Shown: positions 29,101 to 36,443 of the stretch, in pieces
Numbering within the stretch: the stretch's first letter is position 1
Layout: every line of letters begins with the position of its first letter
Virus record (IMG/VR): IMGVR_UViG_3300023184_000267
Span: 1-39,525 of that record
Direction: 5' to 3' (one strand)
From: a virus
Length of the DNA stretch: 39,525 nucleotides
The notes under the pieces: generated by a model
What the model was told of the DNA's origin: nothing
Databases searched by the model: none
Seen by the model: the letters and a program-made list of their open reading frames with translations, nothing else
Position numbers and translations under genes: made by a program

Positions 29101-29834
29101 TGCAAAAGAAATTTATCATTGTAAGCGACATTCACGGTAATATGGCAGACGAGCTTGCTATTAACGCCGCGCTTGCATTTACAAAGGATTTTAAGCCCGA
29201 AATCCGCATCATTGCAGGAGACCTGTGGGACTTCTCAGCCATTCGTAAGGGAGCCTCAGAGGATGAACGGGCTGTGTCCATGCGGGAAGACTTCGACGTA
29301 GGGGCAGAATTTGCCGACTCATTCTTCCTTGGCGGTAAGGAAAACACCCTAATGCTGGGCAATCACGACGTTCGCGCCTACGACCTAGCCGAGTCCACAG
29401 ACGCCGTTAAATCCGATTTGGGGCTTAGAATGGTCAAGGACATAGAGTACGTCGCAAAGAGGAACAAAGCCTCTCTAATCCCTTACGATAGCCGTCTAGG
29501 GGTGGTTTCCATCGGCCATTTGAAAGTAGTACATGGCTACCACACGGGAATGTCAGCCTGCGCCTCCCACAGCCGCATCTATGGAAACGTAGTTTTCGGC
29601 CACTGCCATAGCATCGAAGCCTTCTCCACCCCAGGTCTCAACCCACAAGAAGCCCGCTGCATAGGCTGTCTCTGTGACCTCAACCCCGGCTACGCCAATC
29701 GCAAGACAGGCAAACTACGCTGGAGCCACGGATGGGTGTATGGCTGGGTAGAAGACGACGGGACGTATAGCATCTTCCAAGTTCGCGGCATCAACGGCAA
29801 ATTTACGACAGCAACAGAAATAAAGACCTACTAA
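29100..29834 (+). CDS. Calcineurin-like metallophosphoesterase (244 aa)
   Basis: All metal-site motifs are present: D10-x-H12 (VSDIHGN), GDLWD (D41), GNHD (87-90), VVHG (H145) and GHCH (167-170). The start at 29100 is preferred (TAATG junction) over 29046, which would lie inside the previous gene. Two-metal phosphatase/nuclease fold of the SbcD/MPP superfamily; the target may be DNA, a nucleotide or RNA ends. C-terminal 60 residues are a Trp-rich beta extension (LRWSHGWVYGWVEDDGTYSI). Confidence 0.85.
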   Translation: MQKKFIIVSDIHGNMADELAINAALAFTKDFKPEIRIIAGDLWDFSAIRKGASEDERAVSMREDFDVGAEFADSFFLGGKENTLMLGNHDVRAYDLAESTDAVKSDLGLRMVKDIEYVAKRNKASLIPYDSRLGVVSIGHLKVVHGYHTGMSACASHSRIYGNVVFGHCHSIEAFSTPGLNPQEARCIGCLCDLNPGYANRKTGKLRWSHGWVYGWVEDDGTYSIFQVRGINGKFTTATEIKTY

Positions 29835-30073
29835 TGAAAACCTCTCCTTGGGATGAAATTGACCTCTTAATGGCTAGCTCCTCTGTCTCCAAGAAGGACG
29901 GATGGTTCACCATGGCCGACTTCATGGCTAAATATAGCTGCACACGAAGCAAAGCCCGCCAACTCCTTGCCGAAGCCGGCTACCCCGGCGGCCTCCTAGA
30001 GATGTGCCGCGCTAACGCTAAAGACAATAATAGACAGATAAAATACTATCGCTATGCCAAAACCAATTTGTGA
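29834..30073 (+). CDS. Helix-turn-helix-like protein (79 aa)
   Basis: TAATG overlap with the phosphoesterase stop. Middle part (WFTMADFMAKYSCTRSKARQ LLAEAGYPGGL) has the spacing of a small HTH used in phage proteins. Its TGA stop forms the last three bases of the 5' acceptor strand of the tRNA-like element at 30067, an unusual gene/RNA overlap. Confidence 0.6.
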   Translation: MKTSPWDEIDLLMASSSVSKKDGWFTMADFMAKYSCTRSKARQLLAEAGYPGGLLEMCRANAKDNNRQIKYYRYAKTNL

Positions 30074-30159
30074 TGGTGCAAAGAACAGCATTTCGGTGCT
30101 ACTCAGTTGACGAACTGGGGGCTACATCGAGGATGAGGGTTTGAGCCCCTCTCACAAAA
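30067..30159 (+). tRNA. tRNA-like element of abnormal shape, identity unclear
   Basis: TTTGTGA (30067-30073) pairs perfectly with TCACAAA (30152-30158), followed by an A discriminator. A T-arm GAGGG-TTTGAGC-CCCTC (30135-30151) directly abuts the 3' acceptor strand, as in real tRNAs. A hairpin CTCAG-TTGACGAA-CTGGG (30102-30119) could be the anticodon arm, but its loop has 8 bases (GAC after U33). The D-arm is irregular (AGCA-TTTCGG-TGCT, with 13 bases before it) and the variable region is 15 bases. Could be a pseudo-tRNA, a frameshift-type tRNA or a tRNA mimic. Confidence 0.45.
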
Positions 30160-30162
30160 TAC

Positions 30163-30235
30163 GCTTCAATAGCTCAGTTGGTAGAGCACTAGTTTTGTAA
30201 ACTAGCGGTCGTTGGTTCAAATCCGACTTGAAGCT
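30163..30235 (+). tRNA. tRNA-Thr (anticodon UGU)
   Basis: Canonical 73-nt cloverleaf: acceptor GCTTCAA/TTGAAGC, D-arm GCTC-AGTTGGTA-GAGC, anticodon arm CTAGT-TTTGTAA-ACTAG with TGT anticodon, variable CGGTC, T-arm GTTGG-TTCAAAT-CCGAC, discriminator T. CCA is not encoded. Reads ACA (threonine). It lies 3 bases after the tRNA-like element and may supplement host tRNA supply. Confidence 0.95.
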
Positions 30236-30244
30236 ATCTCTTTT

Positions 30245-30487
30245 ATGAACGCAAACAGCCCCATAGACCCTCTCTACTGGTTCAAGAATGTGCCACCCAA
30301 CATCCTTATGACGGCTAGGGCAGAGGATGGCTCCATCTTCCACCTACCTCAATTGGAGAAGTGGAGGTTTGTGTCTCAGAAAGAACAGGATGGGATGTTC
30401 CTATGCGAAATTGTAGGAAACATCTACTGCGGACTTAGATTCTTCCTGCCAGAAGTAGCTATTGCTGCCTCTGAGCGGGTTGATTAG
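30245..30487 (+). CDS. Hypothetical protein at the end of the rightward block (80 aa)
   Basis: The start at 30245 is used because an upstream ATG at 30212 lies inside the tRNA-Thr gene. Small alpha/beta protein (DPLYWFKNVPPNILMTARAE, QKEQDGMFLCEIVGNIYC). Its 3' end overlaps the convergent 989-aa gene by 29 bp. No terminator is visible between the two. Function unknown. Confidence 0.6.
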   Translation: MNANSPIDPLYWFKNVPPNILMTARAEDGSIFHLPQLEKWRFVSQKEQDGMFLCEIVGNIYCGLRFFLPEVAIAASERVD

Positions 30488-33428
30488 CCTGTAAACGAGC
30501 TTGTTCTTCAATCAAACGCTTATCGTTAAGCATAATGATGGCTTGTTGAGCAGGAAGAGAAGCAACGCCATCAGCAAATGGACGATTGACATTCCATAGC
30601 CAATCAGCCGCTTTAGGATTGGTGATTGACTTAGCGATGGTGCGATAGGCTCCATTTGCAATTAATGCACCTACTTTTTGAGCTATATTAGCCTGTTGCG
30701 AACGAAAACCAAGGTCTTGACCTTGAGTAGCCCGTTTAACACCAGAAATAATGCCATAAAGATTACCAATTGCGGTAGATGTTTTTTGATTTGTTCCATA
30801 CATTAAAGCATCATCCAACGCTGGCACTGCCTTAATAAAGGCATTAAATCGGTTTGTATATTCTGGCCCAATAACATCAGATAATTTCTGAAAACGACCC
30901 TTTTCTGTTCCAGTTAGATAGTCCTTTACCGCTTTGATGTTTACAGTAGTAGACTGACCAGCAGTCTTAGATGGAATAATGAAGTCTTGAAGATTATTCG
31001 CAATTATGTTTTCAACAATAATTGCATGAGCATCTGGATTGTTTTCCTTCAAATGATTCATCCATTTTGTGGCTTCAGGAGTTTTTGACTCCATGATGAA
31101 ATTTGTGATAGTCTCGGTTGTTTTAACTGGGTCTTTAGTAAGGTTTAATCCTCCTTTACCAGCAAAAATGGATAGAGATGGGTCTTTTTCAATAGCTTCA
31201 AAAGCAAGACGTTGTTCTTCCTTGCTCATGCCAGCTTTCTTGGCATATTCACGAGCTTGATCGGCAGATCGTTTAGCCGCAGCGGTTTCGTTTACAGCAG
31301 CATTAATTTGTGCTTCTTTAATTTTATTGTTAAAGACCATTCTTGATAGAATAGGGCCAGCATCTTTACCATCTGAAATAGCTTTTCTGAACTCTGGATT
31401 TTCAAGAGCTGCAAGAATATCGTCAGACCTTAAATCACCTGGCTTAAATTTCTTTGTAGCTGCACTCCATGCTTGAACTTGTTTTGGAGTACCAAATCCA
31501 ATGCTAGCGGTATCAAAATACTTTCCCATATCACTAACACTATTCATTTCTGTAATGTCTTTAGCTACGCCATTCCAGTTAACAATATTATTAGAACGAT
31601 TTTTTAATATAAGATTGTTTTTAACGGCATCAGCAATTGACTTTAATGCAACTTCCTTAATTTTTGGATCAGCAAAACTGATGGCATCGGCAAACTGTCC
31701 AAGATTCTTTAATTCATCAGCATTTCCTTTAATTAATTTGCCAGCCAGAGAACCAATAAACTCATCATTGATTTCCTTGCGATAAAGTGAACGTCCAAGC
31801 GGCGATTCAAGCATTTTGGACGTAGAAGCCCAATAGTTACGGAAAGCGTTATGTTCTTGAAGCAATTGTTGTCCATTAGGAAGGGCCGAAATAGATTCGG
31901 CAAGTGCATCATTTGCTGCGCCATATGCTTTGCTTGCTAATGCTTCAGCCTTATTCATTAAGGCACCATCTGGAGACATTCCAATTAAAGCAGAACTAAT
32001 GTTATCTCGCAATTCACGAAATTGCCCCATGTCAATTAATGCAGATGATGGAGTTGCAATTGCTTTTCCAGTAGCATCAAATAGTTGAGGTGCTTTTTCA
32101 GCCCTAGATTTAGCATAGTTCTCGATAGTACTAATGATTCGTTTACCAGCATCAGTATTAGCATCATTACCTAACGCTTTTTTGGCCGAATTAGCCATGT
32201 TATTTACGTCGATAAACTCCCCCATTGAAGAAAGATTACGAGTCATACTAGCAGCAGACATACGACGTAAATTAAACAACGTAGAGATAGTTTCTCCAAC
32301 CTTTTCGGCTAGAGATGTGTTTGATATGTTTCCTGTTCCAAACGTGGCATCAGACAATGCAGAAGCCTTTTCAGACAACGCATTATATTGATCCGCAAGA
32401 GCTTTGTCATTAATTTGGGCTTTTTGCTCAGGAGTAAGATTGATGTTAGATTCTGCCTCTAAAGCAGCATTTTCAGCCTGTTTAGCTGCTGTTACGGCCT
32501 TTGTATATCGAGCATTTGCCTCGTCATAGACTCCAATCTTGCTTTCAAGCATATTGGAAACCATCTCGTTATTGGATGGAATCCTTGGAGCTAGTTGACC
32601 TTTGATGGACTGAGATGCATCTGAAAGCATTCCTTCACGTTGAGCAGCAATACTTGGACTTGCCGCTTCTACTGATTTCTCAATGTCCGCAAGTTTAGAT
32701 GGAAGCAGGGCTGCAGCCGTTGGACTCCTTACGCCAATTTGAGAAAGAAGTTTACGTTGAGCATTAGCAGACTCAAGATCATCCGAAATAGACCGAGCAA
32801 ACCCACCCATGCCATGCAACAAAGCATTCATTACGGTAGGAAGTTTGGCATTTTCCCATGTCTTTTGAGCAGTTTCTTTAAGTTCTGCGGTAGTACTAGG
32901 AATCTTGCCAGTTTGAATTATGTCTTTAGCTACCGTTCCGCCTGCAATCACTCCAAATGTCTGTAATGCAGATTTCGTTGCATTAATAGCTCCTTGAGCA
33001 AGGAATGTTTTAGCCTGACTTGGTGCTGGAATTGGAATGGCATTTAAGGCCGCACTAAAGGTAGCCTCACCCAATGCTTCCCGTGATAGCACTGGTTTTC
33101 CTTCTATTCCTCGCGCACCCAGTTCACCTATGAATGCTGTAACGGCTGGAATTGCCGATACGCCACCAGTTGCAAGACCAGCTAGTAATGGAGCGCCATA
33201 GCGAGCCATTGCAGCCCCTGTTTTCTCTCCTTGCTGCTGAAGGCTTTGCAGGCTAGTGCCAATGCCATACCCAGCTTGTGTAGCGCCAAATCCAGATGGT
33301 TGTTGAAAACTCTGTTGATTAGAAGGAGGTTGCTCAACAATTGAAAAACCCTCAGGAGGTGGCGGTATAGAATCGGATTCTTGTAAAACAAAACCTTCTG
33401 GTGGTGGGGGGATAGATTGGTTTTGCAT
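30459..33428 (-). CDS. Large internal virion/ejection protein (989 aa)
   Basis: N-terminus has two copies of IPPPPEGF (residues 6-13 and 21-28), a repeated motif found at the start of very large structural proteins of aquatic podovirus-like phages. Then come a Gly/Ala-rich segment with membrane-like stretches (GAPLLAGLATGGVSAIPAVT) and long Ala/Lys/Glu helices (AVTAAKQAENAALEAESNIN). No enzyme motif is seen. It is the last gene of the leftward late block, next to another internal-type protein. By analogy it travels in the head and helps the DNA cross the envelope (inference). Confidence 0.7.
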   Translation of the reverse strand: MQNQSIPPPPEGFVLQESDSIPPPPEGFSIVEQPPSNQQSFQQPSGFGATQAGYGIGTSLQSLQQQGEKTGAAMARYGAPLLAGLATGGVSAIPAVTAFIGELGARGIEGKPVLSREALGEATFSAALNAIPIPAPSQAKTFLAQGAINATKSALQTFGVIAGGTVAKDIIQTGKIPSTTAELKETAQKTWENAKLPTVMNALLHGMGGFARSISDDLESANAQRKLLSQIGVRSPTAAALLPSKLADIEKSVEAASPSIAAQREGMLSDASQSIKGQLAPRIPSNNEMVSNMLESKIGVYDEANARYTKAVTAAKQAENAALEAESNINLTPEQKAQINDKALADQYNALSEKASALSDATFGTGNISNTSLAEKVGETISTLFNLRRMSAASMTRNLSSMGEFIDVNNMANSAKKALGNDANTDAGKRIISTIENYAKSRAEKAPQLFDATGKAIATPSSALIDMGQFRELRDNISSALIGMSPDGALMNKAEALASKAYGAANDALAESISALPNGQQLLQEHNAFRNYWASTSKMLESPLGRSLYRKEINDEFIGSLAGKLIKGNADELKNLGQFADAISFADPKIKEVALKSIADAVKNNLILKNRSNNIVNWNGVAKDITEMNSVSDMGKYFDTASIGFGTPKQVQAWSAATKKFKPGDLRSDDILAALENPEFRKAISDGKDAGPILSRMVFNNKIKEAQINAAVNETAAAKRSADQAREYAKKAGMSKEEQRLAFEAIEKDPSLSIFAGKGGLNLTKDPVKTTETITNFIMESKTPEATKWMNHLKENNPDAHAIIVENIIANNLQDFIIPSKTAGQSTTVNIKAVKDYLTGTEKGRFQKLSDVIGPEYTNRFNAFIKAVPALDDALMYGTNQKTSTAIGNLYGIISGVKRATQGQDLGFRSQQANIAQKVGALIANGAYRTIAKSITNPKAADWLWNVNRPFADGVASLPAQQAIIMLNDKRLIEEQARLQANQPAQRQQ

Positions 33429-35284
33429 TATTGTTTGTTAGGAACCCAAGTCTCGGTCGAGCTATTCCAAGTCACTGTTTCACCTTTTGCATTTTTGGCG
33501 GTAGGAGCTGATTGACTTGTTTGATTGTTTAGGATGTCGCCAAATTTACTATCAATCTTCTTGTCGTAAGCAGTCAAGATGGCTTGACGTTTAGCGTTGT
33601 AATCCTGTGGTGTAAGATTCTGTGAAGAATACTCACCAGCCAGTTTATCCAACGAAAGAAGAGTTTTGTTTCTTTCAGAAAGAACAGAAAGAAGACGTTT
33701 ATTGGTATTTGTATCTTTAGCAAATTCCGGCCCCATAGCAGCAAACAAAGCATCTTCTTTGTCGGAAATAGAACCCTTAGTGGCTTGAAAGTAAGGAAGA
33801 ATGAGCTGATTGAAATAGGTTTTTGCTTCTTGAGCATCACTCAATTTAGCCTCATCAATGGGAAGCCCAAATCCTTTGGCAAATGAACGAATTTGAGCCT
33901 TTGCTGGTTCAGTAAATCCTGTCTTCAAATCAGCCGTTGCAAATAGTTTTTCTAAATTGTTGATAGCTGGAGAAGCAGTTCGTGCAGCAGAACCCATAAG
34001 TCTATCGTTCTTGATGGTATCTTCGGTTAGTTTTAATTTTGACTCAAAAATCTTTCCTGATTCAATTAAATCTTGAGTAGGTTGACCCTTAGCAGCTTGA
34101 AGCGCCTGAGATTTTTGTTTTGGAGTTAAAGTTGAACCTGGTGGCAGTGTTGAAAGAATGTTATTTTCTTCAATTGTAATTGCTGTTTGTAGATCGCTTA
34201 CTTTTTGTGGCTTTACAGCAATATCTTGAGCCATCTTAGTCCCAAGAACTTGTACTTCCGCTTGAAGGTGAGCAGGAAGCTGACCGATAATACCAGTATT
34301 GCCAGCAGCATATTCGCTAGCCGCACGATTAACAAGCTCTTTGGTCTGACGTTCCTGTTGGGTGGCGGCAAACTGCTGTTTCTGCATACCAAGCTGCTGC
34401 ATATATGGGCTAGCTTCTGCCGCCTGAGCCGCATAGCCTAGGGTCTGTGGGGCCGCGCCCCGTTGCTGTAAGTAGCTGTATTCTTGGCTACCAGGCTGAT
34501 AGGCACCAAGCAGAGGAGCCATAGCTGGAGCCTGTTGCGGCATAGAAACAGGCGCACCACCCAGCATAGAGGGCTGAACAGGCTGAGTCTGTTGAACAGG
34601 GGCTGGAGCAGCCATAGAAGGCCGAGAAACAGGGCTAGGAGCCGCTGCTTCGTAGCCACCCGTCATATCTGGCACGCCTTGATAACTTTGGCCTAGGATT
34701 GGAGCAGATGGAGCCATTTGAACAGAAGGAGCCATCCTTGTGCGATCATCAATTGTAAGGCTCTCACTAGCGCCTACAATAGAGCCTCGCGGCGTCTGTT
34801 GGCCCTGCGTGAAGGTTTGTGGAGCTACTGGAGCTGAAGGAGCATAGCTAATTTGACCCGCTGGACGTTTGCCAAAGGCCCGCCCTAGAATGGCATCAGC
34901 CGAAACATTGGGGTTGTAGGGCTGGGTACGACTCCCACCAAGGATGGGCGCGGCCCCCATAACACCTTCCCCAAACATAGAACCACGATAGGCATTAACA
35001 TCAATTCCTCCGCCCATCTCACCCACCCGTGGAGCACCTTGTGGCATAGGAACCGCCGCCATAGGACTACCAACAGGAGCAAACATAGACCCCGTGTAAG
35101 AACGCACATCCCCGCCCAACAAGCTAGGCAAGCCCTTTTCCTTAGCAATACGCAATTGTTCGCTCTCTAAATACTGTTGATCTGCAAATGCTTTCTGTTC
35201 AGCGGGGGTTAGATTGGTGGTAAGACCACGCACCTTGTTCAAGGCAATCTGCGTTTTGATGTCTGGAATGTCTTGATAGGCCAT
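33428..35284 (-). CDS. Internal virion protein, low-complexity N-terminal half (618 aa)
   Basis: First 60 residues are helical (IKTQIALNKVRGLTTNLTPA). Residues about 65-290 are Pro/Ala/Gln/Met/Gly-rich and disordered (QQTQPVQPSMLGGAPVSMPQ), and 300-600 return to helices (KQQFAATQQERQTKELVNRA, then LILPYFQATKGSISDKEDAL). Composition and pairing with the 989-aa gene (1-base overlap at 33428) fit a podovirus internal core protein. An extended -10 lies so close to its ATG that the mRNA would be nearly leaderless. Confidence 0.65.
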   Translation of the reverse strand: MAYQDIPDIKTQIALNKVRGLTTNLTPAEQKAFADQQYLESEQLRIAKEKGLPSLLGGDVRSYTGSMFAPVGSPMAAVPMPQGAPRVGEMGGGIDVNAYRGSMFGEGVMGAAPILGGSRTQPYNPNVSADAILGRAFGKRPAGQISYAPSAPVAPQTFTQGQQTPRGSIVGASESLTIDDRTRMAPSVQMAPSAPILGQSYQGVPDMTGGYEAAAPSPVSRPSMAAPAPVQQTQPVQPSMLGGAPVSMPQQAPAMAPLLGAYQPGSQEYSYLQQRGAAPQTLGYAAQAAEASPYMQQLGMQKQQFAATQQERQTKELVNRAASEYAAGNTGIIGQLPAHLQAEVQVLGTKMAQDIAVKPQKVSDLQTAITIEENNILSTLPPGSTLTPKQKSQALQAAKGQPTQDLIESGKIFESKLKLTEDTIKNDRLMGSAARTASPAINNLEKLFATADLKTGFTEPAKAQIRSFAKGFGLPIDEAKLSDAQEAKTYFNQLILPYFQATKGSISDKEDALFAAMGPEFAKDTNTNKRLLSVLSERNKTLLSLDKLAGEYSSQNLTPQDYNAKRQAILTAYDKKIDSKFGDILNNQTSQSAPTAKNAKGETVTWNSSTETWVPNKQ

Positions 35285-35290
35285 AAGTCT

Positions 35291-35299
35291 ATTATATCA
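35291..35299 (-). promoter_or_regulatory. Extended -10 promoter giving a near-leaderless mRNA
   Basis: Minus strand TGA-TATAAT at 35299-35291, a perfect extended -10, in the only sizeable gap (65 bp) of this part of the block. The first base of the ATG (35284) is 7 bases after the -10, where transcription normally begins. No convincing -35. Confidence 0.6.
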
Positions 35300-35349
35300 C
35301 GAGCAATTAGGGGGAAGAAAAAGAAATAATGTTGGGAACCATCTGATGC

Positions 35350-36072
35350 TTAATAGGTGTAATTTGAGCTAGTTACGGTCATAGTACCACCGCTAGTCGT
35401 AAATCCAGATGAAGAGGGAGGTAAATCCGTACTGCAATAATAAGGAAAAGTAACCCCATTGATTTGAAATGTTCCGCTATTGAAGTGATTACCTGATGAG
35501 GTTGGTTGATAGAATATGTTGTATTGAGTCAATCCAACTCCTGAAAATCCAAATCCTACGTTATAAGAATAACCAATGCAAAACTTGCCAGCGTTTACAG
35601 AATCTTTTGCAATTGAAAAATCGAATGTAAAAAATGTTCTATTTAATTTAGTTGAATCATTACCATATAAATAAAGTGCATATGGAGCTGTAAATGGATG
35701 TGGAACACAAACTCGACCTTTTGGTTGCGTTGAATTTTGACCTAAAGAATAACTAGCTCCAGAAGTAGATTTTAACCATCCAGCAGTTCCGGTAGCACCA
35801 GCAAATGTATCTTGAGTAAAATCACCTGTGACACCAAGCGGAGATAGCGTTAATGTGCCATTGGCTGTCCCTGAGTAGTATGTTCCAGTTGTTGGCGGAT
35901 ACGTTCCGCTTGCTGATGCAGATGTTGTTATTGTAAATGTCTCAGTATTCCAATAAAATGACATTACCTGTTGCAATGTTAAATTTCTAACATAATAATA
36001 AAATGTCGAAGAATCTCCTGCTGGGCAAAGCGGAAAACTGCCAATTGATTTGAATGAAGTAGCCGTACTCAT
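35350..36072 (-). CDS. Beta-rich virion protein (240 aa)
   Basis: Ser/Thr/Gly/Tyr-rich throughout (TITTSASASGTYPPTTGTYY), with PKGRVCVPHPFTAPYALYLY and several Cys. No helix-rich region and no enzyme motif. Between the repeat tail protein and the internal proteins, it is probably a tail or fibre part with a carbohydrate-binding-like beta sandwich (inference). A/T-richer than the terminase region. Confidence 0.6.
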   Translation of the reverse strand: MSTATSFKSIGSFPLCPAGDSSTFYYYVRNLTLQQVMSFYWNTETFTITTSASASGTYPPTTGTYYSGTANGTLTLSPLGVTGDFTQDTFAGATGTAGWLKSTSGASYSLGQNSTQPKGRVCVPHPFTAPYALYLYGNDSTKLNRTFFTFDFSIAKDSVNAGKFCIGYSYNVGFGFSGVGLTQYNIFYQPTSSGNHFNSGTFQINGVTFPYYCSTDLPPSSSGFTTSGGTMTVTSSNYTY

Positions 36073-36077
36073 TTACA

Positions 36078-36440
36078 TTACGGAGTGTATGGAGCACTTG
36101 CAATAATTAACATTTTTTTAGGCGTACCATTATCGCAAACATCAATTTCAGTAAGAGTCATATTTTTAGTTAACAATGACTTATTAACCGTGAGCGTAGC
36201 TCCACCAGTTCCAGTAATTGTTACCGTGTTGTATAGATTTGTTGTTCCAGCTACTTTTAGATAGCCTTTTAATTCGATATTTGGCCCAACATCAACATCC
36301 TTCTGTGCGGGATTGTAAATCTGAGGAGTAAAATCTTTAAGAAATTCATCTTTTGATTTACTCGGAGGGTTTTTTATTGTATTGTTAGGGATATTAACAA
36401 AAACATCAGGAACTCTTATAAATGGATTGTTTTTATCCAT
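36078..36440 (-). CDS. Hypothetical virion protein (120 aa)
   Basis: N-terminal half polar with many Pro/Asn (RVPDVFVNIPNNTIKNPPSK), C-terminal half beta-rich (GYLKVAGTTNLYNTVTITGT GGATLTVNKS). Starts 3 bases after the stop of the 783-aa gene and ends 5 bases before the next. Probably an adaptor or small fibre linked with both neighbours; no family recognised. Confidence 0.6.
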   Translation of the reverse strand: MDKNNPFIRVPDVFVNIPNNTIKNPPSKSKDEFLKDFTPQIYNPAQKDVDVGPNIELKGYLKVAGTTNLYNTVTITGTGGATLTVNKSLLTKNMTLTEIDVCDNGTPKKMLIIASAPYTP

Positions 36441-36443
36441 AAA

